Shown: positions 1 through 10,063, counted from the stretch's first letter. The stretch: DNA of 64,000 nucleotides from Oleiphilaceae bacterium (GCA_018334495.1 JAGXLV010000003.1:1-64000); one strand, 5' to 3'. Notes: a model not told the origin generated them from the sequence alone. Made by a program: numbers and translations.

Positions 1-76
1 CCGCAAACCATCTAAGCCAGAATAAAGTCCGCCTCCGCGGATAACTGCCACAAACAGCTTTATTTTCCGAACGCAT

Positions 77-110
77 AAAAAAACCGGATGCGTTAGCACC
101 CGGCTTTTTA
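77..110 (-). terminator. Intrinsic terminator of the porin gene
   Basis: On the minus strand an 8-bp stem (arms 96-103 and 84-91, one G-U pair, TAAC loop) is followed by seven U residues (83-77). It sits about 40 bases after the porin stop codon. The rest of 1-147 shows no gene. Confidence 0.85.
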
Positions 111-147
111 TTATCTTTCCTCTTTGTCAAAGAAGAAATTTAACGCT

Positions 148-1320
148 TTAGAACGTCAGCTGTGCACCAGCGATCACGGCACTGTAGTCGCCGGGAACCA
201 CAAAGGCACCAGCAGGGGGGCCGGCTACGCCTACTTCGTTTTCAGCCGAATGGTCCTGAATTTCAGCCATGAGCGTCAGTGCGTCAGTCGCTGCATAACG
301 AGCGAAGATCATGGTCAGATCAGAGTCAGCGCCATCTCCAAATAAGTCGTCTTCACCTTCACCGTAGCTCGCGCCGAGCGTGGTGCGGCCGAAGGTGTAA
401 GTGCCTTCAACGTACCACTGGCTTGCATCTTCTTCCTGAGCGCCAGCCAGGCCGTGTCCACCGAAGATCCCGTTACCAGTACCCTGGGTGGTGGAATAGT
501 TGGCACGAACACCCAGGCCAGCTACGGAAACCGAGCCACCAAAGTCGATACCTGACATGGTGAAGTCCTCAAAACCGCCACCGTTGGAGTCAACATCTTG
601 GGTAAAGCCGCTTGTCCACACGGAGAACATGTCAGTTGAGTAAACAACGTTCGCTTCGATCCGAGGCGTGGCAGTTTCACTGCCGCTACCGAACTTTTTC
701 GGCGTGAACGCACCTACTTTGAACTGAAGCCCACCCAGGTTGTTTGACGTGTACATGACTCGGGTGTCGAAGTCGGCGTAGAAATAGCCATGGCCGATAC
801 GACCGGCGGTTGCACCAACCTGAGGCGGGCCGCCAGCAATAAGACCAACGCCCAAACCACTGCCGTTATCACCAATGGCAGGAACACCAAAGATACCGAA
901 GCCTTTACCGATATTCACGGTACCGAAATCACCGGCCACGGCAATTTCAGACACCCGGCTGCGGAATTCTCCAGCTGCGTCGCCAGTAGCAAGACTAGCG
1001 TTCATCTGGAAATGACCGGATACATCAAGACCATACTGTGACGGAGCGTAGACATTGGTTTGCAGGGTGGCTGGATTGAAGCCAGTCGTAATGCGGAATG
1101 AATCTTCTTCGGTATTATTCGGTCCTGTGGTGTCAAAATCACCAAGCACCGCAAAAACCGGAATGTGACCATTAAAGCCCACTTTCCAGCCACTGTCTGA
1201 TTCGAGTTCGAAGGCGGCAGAAGCGGTAGTCGCAAAAGTACCACCGACGAGTGCAACGCCAGCCGCCAGGGCTGACATTTTAAAAGATTTAGCGATTGAG
1301 CGTTTGTTGTTTGTGTTCAT
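148..1320 (-). CDS. Gram-negative outer-membrane porin
   Basis: A 390-residue general-diffusion porin of the Gram-negative porin (Porin_4-like) type, expected to form a 16-stranded beta-barrel trimer in the outer membrane. Residues 1-35 form a signal peptide with a cleavage site after TTASA (residue 35). The mature chain is rich in Gly, Thr and alternating aromatic residues and ends in Phe, as outer-membrane barrels recognised by the Bam complex do. The start ATG has AGGAAG six bases upstream. The gene is monocistronic, with a terminator at 77-110 and a long AT-rich upstream region. Substrate preference cannot be read from the sequence; the adjacent solute-binding protein and sugar genes suggest, but do not show, a role in carbon uptake. 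Confidence 0.9.
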   Translation of the reverse strand: MNTNNKRSIAKSFKMSALAAGVALVGGTFATTASAAFELESDSGWKVGFNGHIPVFAVLGDFDTTGPNNTEEDSFRITTGFNPATLQTNVYAPSQYGLDVSGHFQMNASLATGDAAGEFRSRVSEIAVAGDFGTVNIGKGFGIFGVPAIGDNGSGLGVGLIAGGPPQVGATAGRIGHGYFYADFDTRVMYTSNNLGGLQFKVGAFTPKKFGSGSETATPRIEANVVYSTDMFSVWTSGFTQDVDSNGGGFEDFTMSGIDFGGSVSVAGLGVRANYSTTQGTGNGIFGGHGLAGAQEEDASQWYVEGTYTFGRTTLGASYGEGEDDLFGDGADSDLTMIFARYAATDALTLMAEIQDHSAENEVGVAGPPAGAFVVPGDYSAVIAGAQLTF

Positions 1321-1753
1321 GATAGCTTCCTATTTTTATTTGCGCTGTTTGCAACGTGAAGTTGCGTTTGAGGCCAGGTCGGTCTGGCAGCGTCTGGGTC
1401 AGAGGCCTGTAAGTGCTCAAACCTGAGAATTCACGTTTTCTCCCGATCAAGAAGTACCATTCGAGGCCTGCTTCCCCGATCCGGACGAGGTAAATCTAAC
1501 CGCATAATTCGAAAATAGAAAGTTTCCGAACCTATTTTTTTTAATTTTTTCGAACATTTTTTACGTTCGCTTTACAAAACGCCGCCCCCAGAGCGCTCAA
1601 AACAGCAAACAAAGGTTGCGTTTTTCCTTTTGAGACATAAACTTATGGCGTCGGAGGCGGATAGCACCCGTCGCCACATTAAAATTCACCGCGAAATGCG
1701 TTCAATAGCCGGCAAACAGCCATTTTTTTTGGCGGCCCTTCCTCCTGAGCGCT

Positions 1754-1780
1754 TAAAGGAAGCCACTTCGGCTTTTTTTT
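1754..1780 (+). terminator. Terminator-like hairpin without an upstream gene
   Basis: AAGCC (1760-1764) pairs with GGCTT (1770-1774) around an ACTTC loop. The stem can be extended with G-U and A-U pairs and runs into eight T residues (1773-1780). No plus-strand gene precedes it, so it could end a small RNA or a leader, or be chance. Confidence 0.35.
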
Positions 1781-1869
1781 CGAGAAGCGGCGGCAGCTTC
1801 GCCAACTTGGGACTACACTCCCGGGTCAAGTGCATGAAATCGGTTGCCACCGGCGGCCAAATTCGTTAG

Positions 1870-1914
1870 TTGACGAACATTTTTTCTCTTGCTAAATGTT
1901 CAGTACCGAATGTT
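1870..1914 (+). promoter_or_regulatory. Candidate promoter and operator of the solute-binding protein gene
   Basis: GAACATTT (1875-1882) and AAATGTTC (1894-1901) are perfect 8-base inverted arms 11 bases apart. A further GAATGTT half-site follows at 1908-1914. The first arm overlaps a TTGACG -35-like hexamer (1870-1875), with TAAATG 17 bases downstream as a weak -10. This geometry suits a repressor or activator site, but the regulator is unknown. Confidence 0.4.
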
Positions 1915-1942
1915 TTAACCCCTGAATCAGGACTGACAGACC

Positions 1943-3697
1943 ATGATAAAAACAACCTCCCAATCACTCTGCGCCCTTGGCTGTACTTTCCTGCTGGCCT
2001 CCGGGGCGGTGGCGGGGCCTTACACCGATGCGATAACCTCTGAACAACGGGCCGTCATTGAACGCTGGGTCGACGACGAATTCGAGATGTCGTCGCTGAG
2101 TCGCGAGCAACAGATCGAGGAACTGGCCTGGTTCGCACTCGCGGCAAAGCCTTTCCAGGACCTCGATATAAAGGTCCTGTCCGAGAACATAACCACCCAT
2201 AAATACGAATCCTCCGTGCTGGCCAAGGCCTTCACGGAAATCACCGGCATTCCCCTCACCCACGAAGTCCGGCCTGAGGGGGAGGTTATCGACCAGCTCA
2301 ACCTGCAACGCCTGATGGCGGCCAAAGGGCGTTACGACGCCTTCGTCAACGACTCCGACCTGATCGGCACCCACGCCCGCAGCGGCTGGGCCCTGGCCCT
2401 CAGTGATTTCATGGTGGGCGAAGGCAGTGACGTGACCTCGCCGACCCTGGACCTGGATGATTTTCTCGGTATCAGTTACGTCACCGGCCTCGACGGCAAG
2501 ATGTACCAGTTGCCGGACCAGCAGTTCGCCAACCTTTACTGGTTCCGCTATGACTGGTTTCAGCGGGACGACCTGAGGGAGCAGTTCCGGGATATCTACG
2601 GCTACGACCTTGGTGTACCGGTGAACTGGTCGGCCTACGAGGACATTGCGGAGTTCTTTTCCGTTCACGTGCAGGAAATTGATGGCAAGCGGGTCTACGG
2701 CCACATGGATTACGGCAAACGCGACCCGTCCCTGGGCTGGCGCTTCACCGATGCCTGGTTCTCCATGGCCGGTGCCGGCGACAAGGGCCTTCCCAACGGC
2801 CAGCCGGTGGATGAATGGGGCATTCGCATGGAAGAGTGTCACCCGGTCGGTGCCAGCATGGCCCGCGGCGGCGCCACCAATGGCCCGGCTGCGGTCTACG
2901 CCCTGCAGAAATACATTGACTGGCTCGAGCAGTACGCACCGCCCGAGGCCATCAACATGACCTTTGGCGAAGCCGGCCCCGTGCCCGCCCAGGGCCAGGT
3001 TGCCCAGCAGATTTTCTGGTACACCGCCTTTACCGCCGACATGAACAAGCCCGGCCTGCCGGTGGTCAACGAAGACGGCACACCCAAGTGGCGCATGGCG
3101 CCCTCGCCTCATGGCGCCTACTGGGAAGAAGGCATGAAGCTGGGCTATCAGGACGTGGGCGCCTGGACGATACCCCGCGCCATGAGCTCCTTCCGCCAGA
3201 AGGCGGCCTGGCTGTATGCCCAGTTCACCACCTCCAAGACCGTGTCCCTGCGCAAGACGCTGGTGGGCCTGACGCCGATCCGCAAGTCGGACCTGTCCAC
3301 ACCGGAAATGCAGGCCGAAGCCCCGAAGCTGGGCGGACTGGTGGAATTTTACCAGAGCCCCGCCCGTAAAAACTGGACGCCGACCGGCGTTAACGTGCCG
3401 GATTACCCCAAGCTTGCCAGCCTCTGGTGGCCCAACATCGCCGATGCCATTACCGGGGTTAAAACCTCGCGAGAGGCCCTGGATGCCCTGGCCCTCGGCC
3501 AGGACCGGGCCATGGCCGTCATGCAGCGCAACTTCACCTTGCGCACCTGCGGCCCCCGACTGGCCGACCAGGAGGACCTGAAAGGCGAGTCCTACTGGCT
3601 GGAACAGCCGGGCGCGCCCAAGCCGGCGCTGGCCAACGAGAAACCCCAGGGCAAGACCATCCCCTACGATGACCTGGTGCGGTCCTGGGATCTGTAA
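1943..3697 (+). CDS. ABC transporter substrate-binding protein, GlpV-like (family 1)
   Basis: A 584-residue periplasmic extracellular solute-binding protein. Residues 1-24 are a signal peptide (cleavage after AVA). The chain carries signatures I recall from the long glycerol-binding protein GlpV of rhizobial glycerol ABC transporters: ITTHKYES, NDSDLIGTH and YQLPDQQFANLYWFRYDWF, at about residues 84-206. Glycerol or another polyol is therefore the best guess for the ligand. AGGA lies nine bases before the ATG. No permease or ATPase gene is next to it: the flanks are a divergent porin and convergent glk, with a terminator directly after the stop. It is thus an orphan binding protein here; partner genes may lie elsewhere in the genome. 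Confidence 0.8.
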   Translation: MIKTTSQSLCALGCTFLLASGAVAGPYTDAITSEQRAVIERWVDDEFEMSSLSREQQIEELAWFALAAKPFQDLDIKVLSENITTHKYESSVLAKAFTEITGIPLTHEVRPEGEVIDQLNLQRLMAAKGRYDAFVNDSDLIGTHARSGWALALSDFMVGEGSDVTSPTLDLDDFLGISYVTGLDGKMYQLPDQQFANLYWFRYDWFQRDDLREQFRDIYGYDLGVPVNWSAYEDIAEFFSVHVQEIDGKRVYGHMDYGKRDPSLGWRFTDAWFSMAGAGDKGLPNGQPVDEWGIRMEECHPVGASMARGGATNGPAAVYALQKYIDWLEQYAPPEAINMTFGEAGPVPAQGQVAQQIFWYTAFTADMNKPGLPVVNEDGTPKWRMAPSPHGAYWEEGMKLGYQDVGAWTIPRAMSSFRQKAAWLYAQFTTSKTVSLRKTLVGLTPIRKSDLSTPEMQAEAPKLGGLVEFYQSPARKNWTPTGVNVPDYPKLASLWWPNIADAITGVKTSREALDALALGQDRAMAVMQRNFTLRTCGPRLADQEDLKGESYWLEQPGAPKPALANEKPQGKTIPYDDLVRSWDL

Positions 3698-3717
3698 CAG
3701 ACCCCGGGCCTTAAACC

Positions 3718-3759
3718 AGAAAAACCGCAGCCACCTTTCGGGACTGCGGTTTTTTTTGC
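3718..3759. terminator. Bidirectional terminator between the solute-binding protein and glk
   Basis: AAAACCGCAG pairs with CTGCGGTTTT around a CCACCTTTCGGGA centre (3721-3754), followed by eight T residues on the plus strand and a short A-run on the other side. It can end both convergent transcripts. Confidence 0.85.
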
Positions 3760-3800
3760 CCGGAAACCGGTTCAGGCCAGGGCGACCTGAGGCATCAAGG

Positions 3801-4778
3801 TCAGGCCACCTGGGGGTTGTCCAGAGCCGCGGCGGCACCCAGCAAACCGGTGTGAGGTTCGGTGACGAGCTGCACGGGGGTGGCCCGCATCAAATCGGTC
3901 ATGCGCCCTTTGTCTTCGAAGCCGGCCTGGAATCGGCTGTGTTTCAGAAAATCAATGAAATGCGGCAGAACGCCACCGCACAGATAAACCCCGCCCAGAC
4001 TTCCCAGCATCAAAGCGGCATCCCCGGTAACCCGGCCCAGAATCTCACAGAAATGCGAAAGCACCCGATGGGCCAGCGCATCCGTCCCGGCCAGCGCGGC
4101 GGCCGTCACATCTTTGGGGTCACTGAACCTGACATCCGCCCCTGCCACTTCCGCATGGGACCGGTACAGGTTCATCAGCCCGGGGCCACAAAGTATCCGC
4201 TCTACCGAGACCCGGCCGAAGCGCCGCTGCAGGCTGCGAAGTATCGCCATTTCAGTATCATCCACAGGCGCAAAGTCGACATGACCGCCCTGGCTGGCCA
4301 AAGGCACCCAGCCGCCCTGCAGGGGCACCAGGGCGGCGACCCCCAGGCCGGTCCCCGGGCCGATCACCAGACGCGGCCGGTTTGACTCGCCCGGGCCGCC
4401 GCAAACAGGCACCCGCTGGTTATCCGGGACATGGAGGACGCCCAGGGCCATGGCGGTAAAATCGTTGATCACCTTGAACGCCGGCCATCCGAACCGGGCC
4501 TTGATGTCGGACACACTGAAACGCCAGGGGTTGTTGGTCATTTCGATCCGGTCGCCATGAATGGGCGACGCCACCGCCAGGCACGCCCGCCCGACGGATG
4601 CCACCCCGGCGCGCGCGAGATAGTCGCGAATCGCGACTTCCAGCCCCTGGTACTGATCACAACGCAGAATCTCGATCTTTTCAGGCGTCACCGCGCCCGA
4701 GGCCACCAGCGCGAACCGGGCGTGGGTGCCGCCGATATCGCCGACCAGGGCATAGCCCTGAGTCCGTAGATCGCTCAT
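3801..4778 (-). CDS. glk: Glucokinase
   Basis: A 325-residue bacterial glucokinase that phosphorylates glucose to glucose-6-phosphate with ATP, feeding the oxidative Entner-Doudoroff route. Visible motifs are the N-terminal phosphate loop [10 protein letters not shown] (13-22), the catalytic INDF with Asp106, GPGTGLGVA, the sugar-binding GGHVDF and CGPGLMNLY, and a C-terminal YLCGGV loop. The start ATG overlaps the edd stop codon (ATGA), so the two genes are translationally coupled as edd-glk. A terminator at 3718-3759 closes the operon. Confidence 0.95.
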   Translation of the reverse strand: MSDLRTQGYALVGDIGGTHARFALVASGAVTPEKIEILRCDQYQGLEVAIRDYLARAGVASVGRACLAVASPIHGDRIEMTNNPWRFSVSDIKARFGWPAFKVINDFTAMALGVLHVPDNQRVPVCGGPGESNRPRLVIGPGTGLGVAALVPLQGGWVPLASQGGHVDFAPVDDTEMAILRSLQRRFGRVSVERILCGPGLMNLYRSHAEVAGADVRFSDPKDVTAAALAGTDALAHRVLSHFCEILGRVTGDAALMLGSLGGVYLCGGVLPHFIDFLKHSRFQAGFEDKGRMTDLMRATPVQLVTEPHTGLLGAAAALDNPQVA

Positions 4779-6595
4779 GAGTCATGATTCCAGAAAAACG
4801 AGGCGCCCTCCTCCGGCGTGCTGGCCGAACGCCGCATCCAGCCGAACAGCTCGCGGCCGAGGCCGGTGCGCGCAGCCGTGAGATCCGCCTTGGCGGCGGG
4901 CCGTTCGGCCAGTTCGGCGTCGGACACACCCAGGTTCAGAACGCCCTTGATCGAATCCACCAATACCCTGTCGCCATCCCGGATTTTGCCCAGGGGGCCG
5001 CCGTCGAGTGCCTCCGGATACACATGGATGGCTGCCGGCACCTTGCCGGAAGCGCCGGACATGCGGCCGTCCGTGACCAATGCCACATGGTAGCCACGGT
5101 CCTGAAGTACGCCAAGGTAAGGCGTGAGTTTGTGAAGCTCCGGCATGCCGTTGGCTTTCGGGCCCTGAAACCGCATCACCACCACGCAGTCGCGGTTGAG
5201 ATCGCCGGCCTCGAAGGCCGCCGCCAGATCGTTCTGATCCTCGAATACCACGGCCGGGGCTTCCACCCGGTGATGCTCCGGCGCCACCGCCGAAACCTTG
5301 ATAACCCCCCGGCCCAGGTTACCGTCAAGAACCCGCAGGCCACCGTCCGGCGCAAAGGGCTCGGCGGCGCTGCTGAGCACGGAGGGGTCGCGACTTTCCT
5401 TGACCGCCGGCTGCCAGACCAGCTTGCCGTCCGCCTGTTCGGGCATGCGGGCGTACTGCTCAAGGCCGTGGCCGAGCACGGTTTCAACGTCATCGTGCAG
5501 AAAGCCGCCGGCCAGCAGTTCACGAATCAGGAAAGGCGTGCCGCCGGCATCGTGAAACGCATTCACGTCGGCCTGACCGTTGGGGTAGATCCGGGTCATG
5601 GAAGGCACCACGGACGAGAGTTCGGCGTAATCGTTCCAGTCGATCCGAATGCCGGCGGCCCGGGCAATCGCGATCCAGTGAATGGTGTGGTTGGTGGAGC
5701 CGCCGGTCACCAGCAAGGCCACCAGCGCATTGACGATGCTTTTTTCATCGACCATCTCGGCCAGCCCCAGCTGGCCGCCGTTGGGCCGGGACAGGCGCAC
5801 CACCTGTTCGGTCGCGGCCCGGGTCAGGTCATCCCGTATCGGCGTGTTGGGGTTGGCAAAGGCGGCGCCGGGCAGATGCAGGCCCATGACTTCCACCAGC
5901 ATCTGGTTGCTGTTGGCGGTGCCGTAAAAAGTGCAGGTACCGGGGCTGTGGTAGGACTGGCTTTCGGCCTCAAGCAGTTCGTCACGGCCGACCTTGCCCT
6001 CGGCATAAAGCTGACGGACCCGCTGCTTTTCTTTATTGGGCAGGCCCGAGGGCATGGGGCCGCCGGGAATCAGGATGGTGGGCAGGTAACCAAAGCTCAG
6101 GGAGCCAATCAACAAGCCGGGCACGATCTTGTCGCAGATACCCAGCAGCGTGATGGCATCGAACATGTTGTGGCTCAGGGCCACCGCGGTGCTCATGGCG
6201 ATCACGTCCCGGGAGAACAGGCTCAGCTCCATGCCCGGCTGGCCCTGGGTGACACCGTCGCACATGGCCGGCGTACCCCCGGCAAACTGGGCCACCGACC
6301 CCATGCTGTGGGCGGCCTCGCGGATGATGTCCGGAAAGCGCTCGTAGGGCTGGTGCGCCGACAACATGTCGTTATAGGCCGACACGATGGCCACATTGGC
6401 CTTGTTCATTAACTTGAGCGTGTCTTTGTCGGCCGTGTTGCAGGCCGCGAAGCCGTGGGCAAGGTTGCCACACGACAGCGCCTCCCGCTGGGGCGAGCGG
6501 GTTTTCATGTCCGCCATGCGGCCCAGGTAGTCCTGGCGGCTGTTTCTGCTACGCTCGATGATGCGACGTGTGACTGTGTCGACGGTGGGGTGCAT
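4775..6595 (-). CDS. edd: Phosphogluconate dehydratase
   Basis: A 606-residue enzyme of the IlvD/Edd family that dehydrates 6-phosphogluconate to 2-keto-3-deoxy-6-phosphogluconate, the first committed step of the Entner-Doudoroff pathway. Family motifs seen are [11 protein letters not shown] near residue 73, [21 protein letters not shown] with the cluster-ligand Cys, [10 protein letters not shown] and TDGRMSG with the C-terminal SGASGKVP. It needs an iron-sulfur cluster in known homologues. GGGAG lies upstream of the ATG. The divergent gap gene begins 149 bases away and a HexR-like site lies between them (6693-6707). Confidence 0.97.
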   Translation of the reverse strand: MHPTVDTVTRRIIERSRNSRQDYLGRMADMKTRSPQREALSCGNLAHGFAACNTADKDTLKLMNKANVAIVSAYNDMLSAHQPYERFPDIIREAAHSMGSVAQFAGGTPAMCDGVTQGQPGMELSLFSRDVIAMSTAVALSHNMFDAITLLGICDKIVPGLLIGSLSFGYLPTILIPGGPMPSGLPNKEKQRVRQLYAEGKVGRDELLEAESQSYHSPGTCTFYGTANSNQMLVEVMGLHLPGAAFANPNTPIRDDLTRAATEQVVRLSRPNGGQLGLAEMVDEKSIVNALVALLVTGGSTNHTIHWIAIARAAGIRIDWNDYAELSSVVPSMTRIYPNGQADVNAFHDAGGTPFLIRELLAGGFLHDDVETVLGHGLEQYARMPEQADGKLVWQPAVKESRDPSVLSSAAEPFAPDGGLRVLDGNLGRGVIKVSAVAPEHHRVEAPAVVFEDQNDLAAAFEAGDLNRDCVVVMRFQGPKANGMPELHKLTPYLGVLQDRGYHVALVTDGRMSGASGKVPAAIHVYPEALDGGPLGKIRDGDRVLVDSIKGVLNLGVSDAELAERPAAKADLTAARTGLGRELFGWMRRSASTPEEGASFFWNHDS

Positions 6596-6692
6596 GGCGC
6601 TCTCCCTTTGGCTATGACGTCATAATAACCGTAAGTTTACGTTCTTATTCCACATTTTTCAGGGTCGGACATTCAAAAAACGATCATTTGTT

Positions 6693-6707
6693 GGTATATT
6701 TACTACA
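6693..6707. promoter_or_regulatory. Candidate HexR operator, edd/gap intergenic region
   Basis: Read on the minus strand the 15-mer is TGTAGTAAATATACC. It matches 10 of 15 positions of the HexR consensus TGTAATTAAATTACA that I recall for gammaproteobacteria. The same TGTAGTAA core recurs before hexR at 12328. Its position in the divergent edd/gap gap fits control of both genes. Confidence 0.5.
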
Positions 6708-6744
6708 TTACAATAAAACCCTCAAACAGAATGGAGTTCTATTC

Positions 6745-7749
6745 ATGACTATTCGTATTGCAATCAACGGCTTTGGCCGTATCGGCCGTAACGTACTGCG
6801 CGCTCTCTACGAAAACGGCTATCGCGACCAGTTGCAAGTGGTTGCCATCAACGATCTGGGCGACGCCGAAACCAACGCCCACCTGCTCAAGTACGATACG
6901 GTTCACGGACGCTTCAGCGAGGACGTCAGCCACGAATCGGATTCGATCTCGGTCGCCGGCGACAAGATCACCATCACCGCGATCAAAAACCCGGAAGAAC
7001 TGCCCTGGAAAGACCAGAACGTCGATGTGGTCATGGAATGCACCGGCCTGTTCACATCACGGGACAAAGCCGCGGCGCATCTCACCGCGGGTGCCAAAAA
7101 GGTCATCATCTCCGCACCTTCCGGCGATGCTGACGCCATGATTGTGTACGGCGTCAACGACGGCGACCTGACCGCCGATCATCACGTCATTTCCAACGCT
7201 TCGTGCACCACCAATTGCCTGGCGCCAGTGGTCAAGCCGCTTCAGGACGCACTCGGCATCGAATCGGGCCTGATGACCACGATTCACTCCTACACCAACG
7301 ACCAGAACCTCAGTGATGTTTACCACAAGGACCTGTATCGCGCACGCTCTGCGACCATGTCGATGATCCCGACCAAGACCGGCGCGGCCGCCGCTATCGG
7401 CAAGGTTCTGCCAGCGCTGGCGGGCAAGCTCGATGGCCTGGCCGTGCGGGTACCCACAATCAACGTCTCCCTGGTGGACTTCAGCTTCATTGCCAACCGT
7501 GAAACCACGGTCGAGGAAGTGAACAAGGCGGTTGAGGCCGCGGCGGCGAAGAGCTCTATTCTGGGCTACAATACCAAGAAACTGGTCAGCGTCGACTTCA
7601 ATCACGACCCCCTGTCCAGCATTTTCGACGCCAGCCACACCCGTGTTATTGGCCGTCAGGTCAAGGTCATGGCCTGGTACGACAACGAGTGGGGTTTCTC
7701 CAACCGTATGCTGGACAACACCCTGGCGCTGATGAAGGCGGCTGGCTAA
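6745..7749 (+). CDS. gap: Glyceraldehyde-3-phosphate dehydrogenase, type I
   Basis: A 334-residue NAD-dependent enzyme converting glyceraldehyde-3-phosphate to 1,3-bisphosphoglycerate. The Rossmann start [10 protein letters not shown] (7-16), the NAD-contacting ND at 36-37, the catalytic [12 protein letters not shown] with Cys154 and the C-terminal [12 protein letters not shown] are all intact. The in-frame ATG at 6745 is chosen because GGAG lies 10 bases upstream and the protein begins like its family; an upstream in-frame ATG at 6688 would add 19 unrelated residues and overlap the operator. Divergent from edd, as in the Pseudomonas edd/gap-1 pair, so HexR control is likely. Confidence 0.96.
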   Translation: MTIRIAINGFGRIGRNVLRALYENGYRDQLQVVAINDLGDAETNAHLLKYDTVHGRFSEDVSHESDSISVAGDKITITAIKNPEELPWKDQNVDVVMECTGLFTSRDKAAAHLTAGAKKVIISAPSGDADAMIVYGVNDGDLTADHHVISNASCTTNCLAPVVKPLQDALGIESGLMTTIHSYTNDQNLSDVYHKDLYRARSATMSMIPTKTGAAAAIGKVLPALAGKLDGLAVRVPTINVSLVDFSFIANRETTVEEVNKAVEAAAAKSSILGYNTKKLVSVDFNHDPLSSIFDASHTRVIGRQVKVMAWYDNEWGFSNRMLDNTLALMKAAG

Positions 7750-7818
7750 GCGGCGCCTTTGGCCGCCTTTACCCGTTTTCGACGCCGTGCCCAAACCATC
7801 AACAAGAAGGATTTAACC

Positions 7819-9267
7819 ATGCTCAGGCGCACCAAGATCGTGGCCACACTCGGCCCCGCCAGTGATACCCCAGAAGCCCTGTCCTCGATTATCAAGGCGG
7901 GCGTGGATGTCACCCGATTGAACTTCTCCCATGGCAGTGCGGAGGAGCACATCGAGCGGGCCCGCCGGGTGCGCGACGCGGCCAAGGCTCAAGGCCGTTT
8001 TGTCGCCCTGCTGGGGGATCTGCAGGGGCCGAAACTGCGCATCGCACGTTTCACCGACAACAAGGTGACCCTGAAGGTGGGCCAGACATTTGTGCTGGAC
8101 GCTGCCATGGACAAGGAAGCGGGCACGTCCGAGCGTGTGGGCATCGATTACGAGCAGCTGGTCAACGATGTCAAACCCGGCGACATACTCGTGCTGGACG
8201 ACGGCCGCATCGAAATGACCGTTGAAAAGGTGGAAGACAGGAGCATCACTTCAAAGGTTTTGATCGGCGGCCCCCTGTCCAACAACAAGGGCCTGAACAA
8301 GCGCGGCGGCGGCCTTTCCGCCGAGGCGCTGACCGAGAAAGACAAGCAGGACATCAAGACAGCCGCCAAGCTGGGCGCCGACTATGTCGCGGTCTCTTTC
8401 GTGCGCACCGCGGAAGATATGCACGTGGCCCGTGCCCTGCTCAAGGAAGCCGGGTCATCGGCCGGCCTTGTCGCCAAGATCGAGCGGGCCGAGCTGGCCC
8501 ACGATAACGAAGCGCTGGATCGGGTTATTGAAGCCTCGGATGTGGTCATGGTTGCCCGCGGCGACCTGGCGGTGGAAATTGGCGATGCCGAGCTGGTTGG
8601 CGTGCAAAAGCACATCATCAACCGGGCCCGGGCGCTCAACAAGGTGGTTATCACCGCGACCCAGATGATGGAATCCATGATCGAAAATCCGATGCCGACG
8701 CGGGCGGAAGTGTCCGACGTTGCCAACGCGGTCTTCGATTACACCGACGCCGTCATGCTGTCAGCCGAAACCGCTGTCGGGGATTATCCGACCGAGGCGG
8801 TTGAAGCCATGGTGCGGATCTGTCTCGGTGCCGAGAAACACCCCTCGACCCACGTCTCCAAGCACCGTATTAATGAGGCAATGGAACACGTGGATGAGGC
8901 CATTGCCTTGTCGGCCATGTACGCGGCCAACCACCTGGATGATGTCAAAGCGATCATCTGCATGACGGAATCCGGCGCCACGCCGCTTCTGATGTCGCGG
9001 ATCAAATCCAGCCTGCCGATCTTCGCCCTGTCACAGCACCATAGCACCCAGCACCGGGTGGTTATGTTCCGTGGCGTTCAAACCATTCCGTTTGATACCG
9101 AAGCGCTCCCCAACGAGAAGGCCAATGCCCTGGCCGTGGACGAACTGGTCAAGCACGGCGTGGTCAAGGATGGCGATCTGGTCATAATCACCAAAGGCGA
9201 TTATGTCAAAGCTCAGGGCGGCACCAATACCATGAAGATTGTGCGTGTCGGTTCCGACATCCGCTAG
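7819..9267 (+). CDS. pyk: Pyruvate kinase
   Basis: A 482-residue pyruvate kinase that transfers phosphate from phosphoenolpyruvate to ADP. It shows [13 protein letters not shown] at the N-terminus, NFSHG (substrate Arg/Asn region), [11 protein letters not shown], the active-site KIERAE, the magnesium-binding [20 protein letters not shown] and the C-terminal allosteric domain. Start at 7819 is supported by AAGAAGG eight bases upstream and by the family N-terminus; the open frame extends 20 codons further with no homology. It lies 69 bases after gap on the same strand and may be co-transcribed. A terminator follows at 9324. Confidence 0.96.
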   Translation: MLRRTKIVATLGPASDTPEALSSIIKAGVDVTRLNFSHGSAEEHIERARRVRDAAKAQGRFVALLGDLQGPKLRIARFTDNKVTLKVGQTFVLDAAMDKEAGTSERVGIDYEQLVNDVKPGDILVLDDGRIEMTVEKVEDRSITSKVLIGGPLSNNKGLNKRGGGLSAEALTEKDKQDIKTAAKLGADYVAVSFVRTAEDMHVARALLKEAGSSAGLVAKIERAELAHDNEALDRVIEASDVVMVARGDLAVEIGDAELVGVQKHIINRARALNKVVITATQMMESMIENPMPTRAEVSDVANAVFDYTDAVMLSAETAVGDYPTEAVEAMVRICLGAEKHPSTHVSKHRINEAMEHVDEAIALSAMYAANHLDDVKAIICMTESGATPLLMSRIKSSLPIFALSQHHSTQHRVVMFRGVQTIPFDTEALPNEKANALAVDELVKHGVVKDGDLVIITKGDYVKAQGGTNTMKIVRVGSDIR

Positions 9268-9323
9268 CAGCCTGAGTGACGGCGGCCCCGGACTCATCGG
9301 GGTGGCCACTCAATACAGGCCCA

Positions 9324-9357
9324 TAAAAAAGCCCGGTTGGAACAGCCGGGCTTTTTT
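9324..9357. terminator. Bidirectional terminator between pyk and eda
   Basis: AAAAAAGCCCGG pairs with CCGGGCTTTTTT around TTGGAACAG. A and T runs lie on both sides, so it can end both convergent transcripts. Confidence 0.9.
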
Positions 9358-9376
9358 GTGGGCCAGGGTAAAACGC

Positions 9377-10024
9377 CTACAGACGCGCCAGGCTATCCTG
9401 CACCAGCTCGACGATAGCCCGCCAGTCACCGGCGTCCATCCGGTCCTGGGGCGTCAGCCAGGTGCCGCCCACGGCGACCACATTGGCCAGGGCCAGGTAG
9501 TGCCCGGCCGTTTCCGGGCGGATACCGCCGGTCGGGCAAAAGGTCACATCCGAAAACGGCCCGGCGAATGCCTTCAGAGCCGGAATGCCTCCGGACACCT
9601 CCGCCGGAAAAAACTTGAACTCACGGTAACCCCTGGCATAGCCCGTCATCATTTCCGACATTGTGGCCACACCCGGCAGCAAAGGCGCTTCGGCCGTCAA
9701 ACCGTAATTCAGCAACTCATCCGTGACACCCGGCGTAATGACAAACTGGGCACCGGCGGCTTCCGCCTCACGATACTGGGTCGGATGCGTGACGGTGCCG
9801 GCGCCCACCCATATATCCGGGAATGCCTTGCGTAATTGCCGGATGGCGCCGAGACCGTGATCGGTTCTGAGCGTCACTTCCAGTACGCGGATGCCGCCTT
9901 CGACCAGCGCTTTTCCAAGAGGAAGCACCTGGTCCGGGTGCTGGATACTGATCACCGGAATCAGCGGGCAGGCCGCCAGTACAGACTGGACCTGATGGCG
10001 ATGGCGCATCGAGAGCTGAGACAT
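9377..10024 (-). CDS. eda: KDPG aldolase (2-keto-3-deoxy-6-phosphogluconate aldolase)
   Basis: A 215-residue class I aldolase that splits 2-keto-3-deoxy-6-phosphogluconate into pyruvate and glyceraldehyde-3-phosphate, the last Entner-Doudoroff step. The Schiff-base lysine lies in REFKFFPAE (Lys137), the catalytic Glu in RVLEVTLRT (Glu49), and VGAGTV and ITPG of the barrel are present. AAGGAAAA precedes the ATG. It is the last gene of zwf-pgl-eda: pgl ends 39 bases upstream. A shared terminator with pyk follows. Confidence 0.96.
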   Translation of the reverse strand: MSQLSMRHRHQVQSVLAACPLIPVISIQHPDQVLPLGKALVEGGIRVLEVTLRTDHGLGAIRQLRKAFPDIWVGAGTVTHPTQYREAEAAGAQFVITPGVTDELLNYGLTAEAPLLPGVATMSEMMTGYARGYREFKFFPAEVSGGIPALKAFAGPFSDVTFCPTGGIRPETAGHYLALANVVAVGGTWLTPQDRMDAGDWRAIVELVQDSLARL

Positions 10025-10063
10025 GGCATTTTCCTTTTTACCCGTGTGTGTCTGAATGCATGG

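Larger units (their letters stand above)
1321..1942. other. 622-base divergent intergenic region, porin to solute-binding protein
   Basis: No convincing gene. It contains AT-rich promoter-like sequence next to the porin (about 1500-1570), a terminator-like hairpin on the plus strand (1754-1780), the 12-mer CGAACATTTTTT twice (1551-1562 and 1874-1885) and an inverted repeat just before the solute-binding protein gene. An 79-codon open frame at 1630-1869 has no good ribosome site and no family resemblance, so it is not called. Confidence 0.6.

Noticed and set aside
1630-1869. 79-codon open frame in the porin upstream region
   Set aside because: No ribosome site, crosses the terminator-like hairpin, and no resemblance to a known family.
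1964-3838. 624-codon open frame on the minus strand opposite the solute-binding protein
   Set aside because: Composition-driven antisense frame in GC-rich DNA: rich in Gly, Arg, His and Pro, no family motif, and the plus-strand gene has clear homology and a signal peptide.
4784-6412. 542-codon open frame opposite edd
   Set aside because: Antisense shadow of a strongly conserved enzyme; no ribosome site and no motif.
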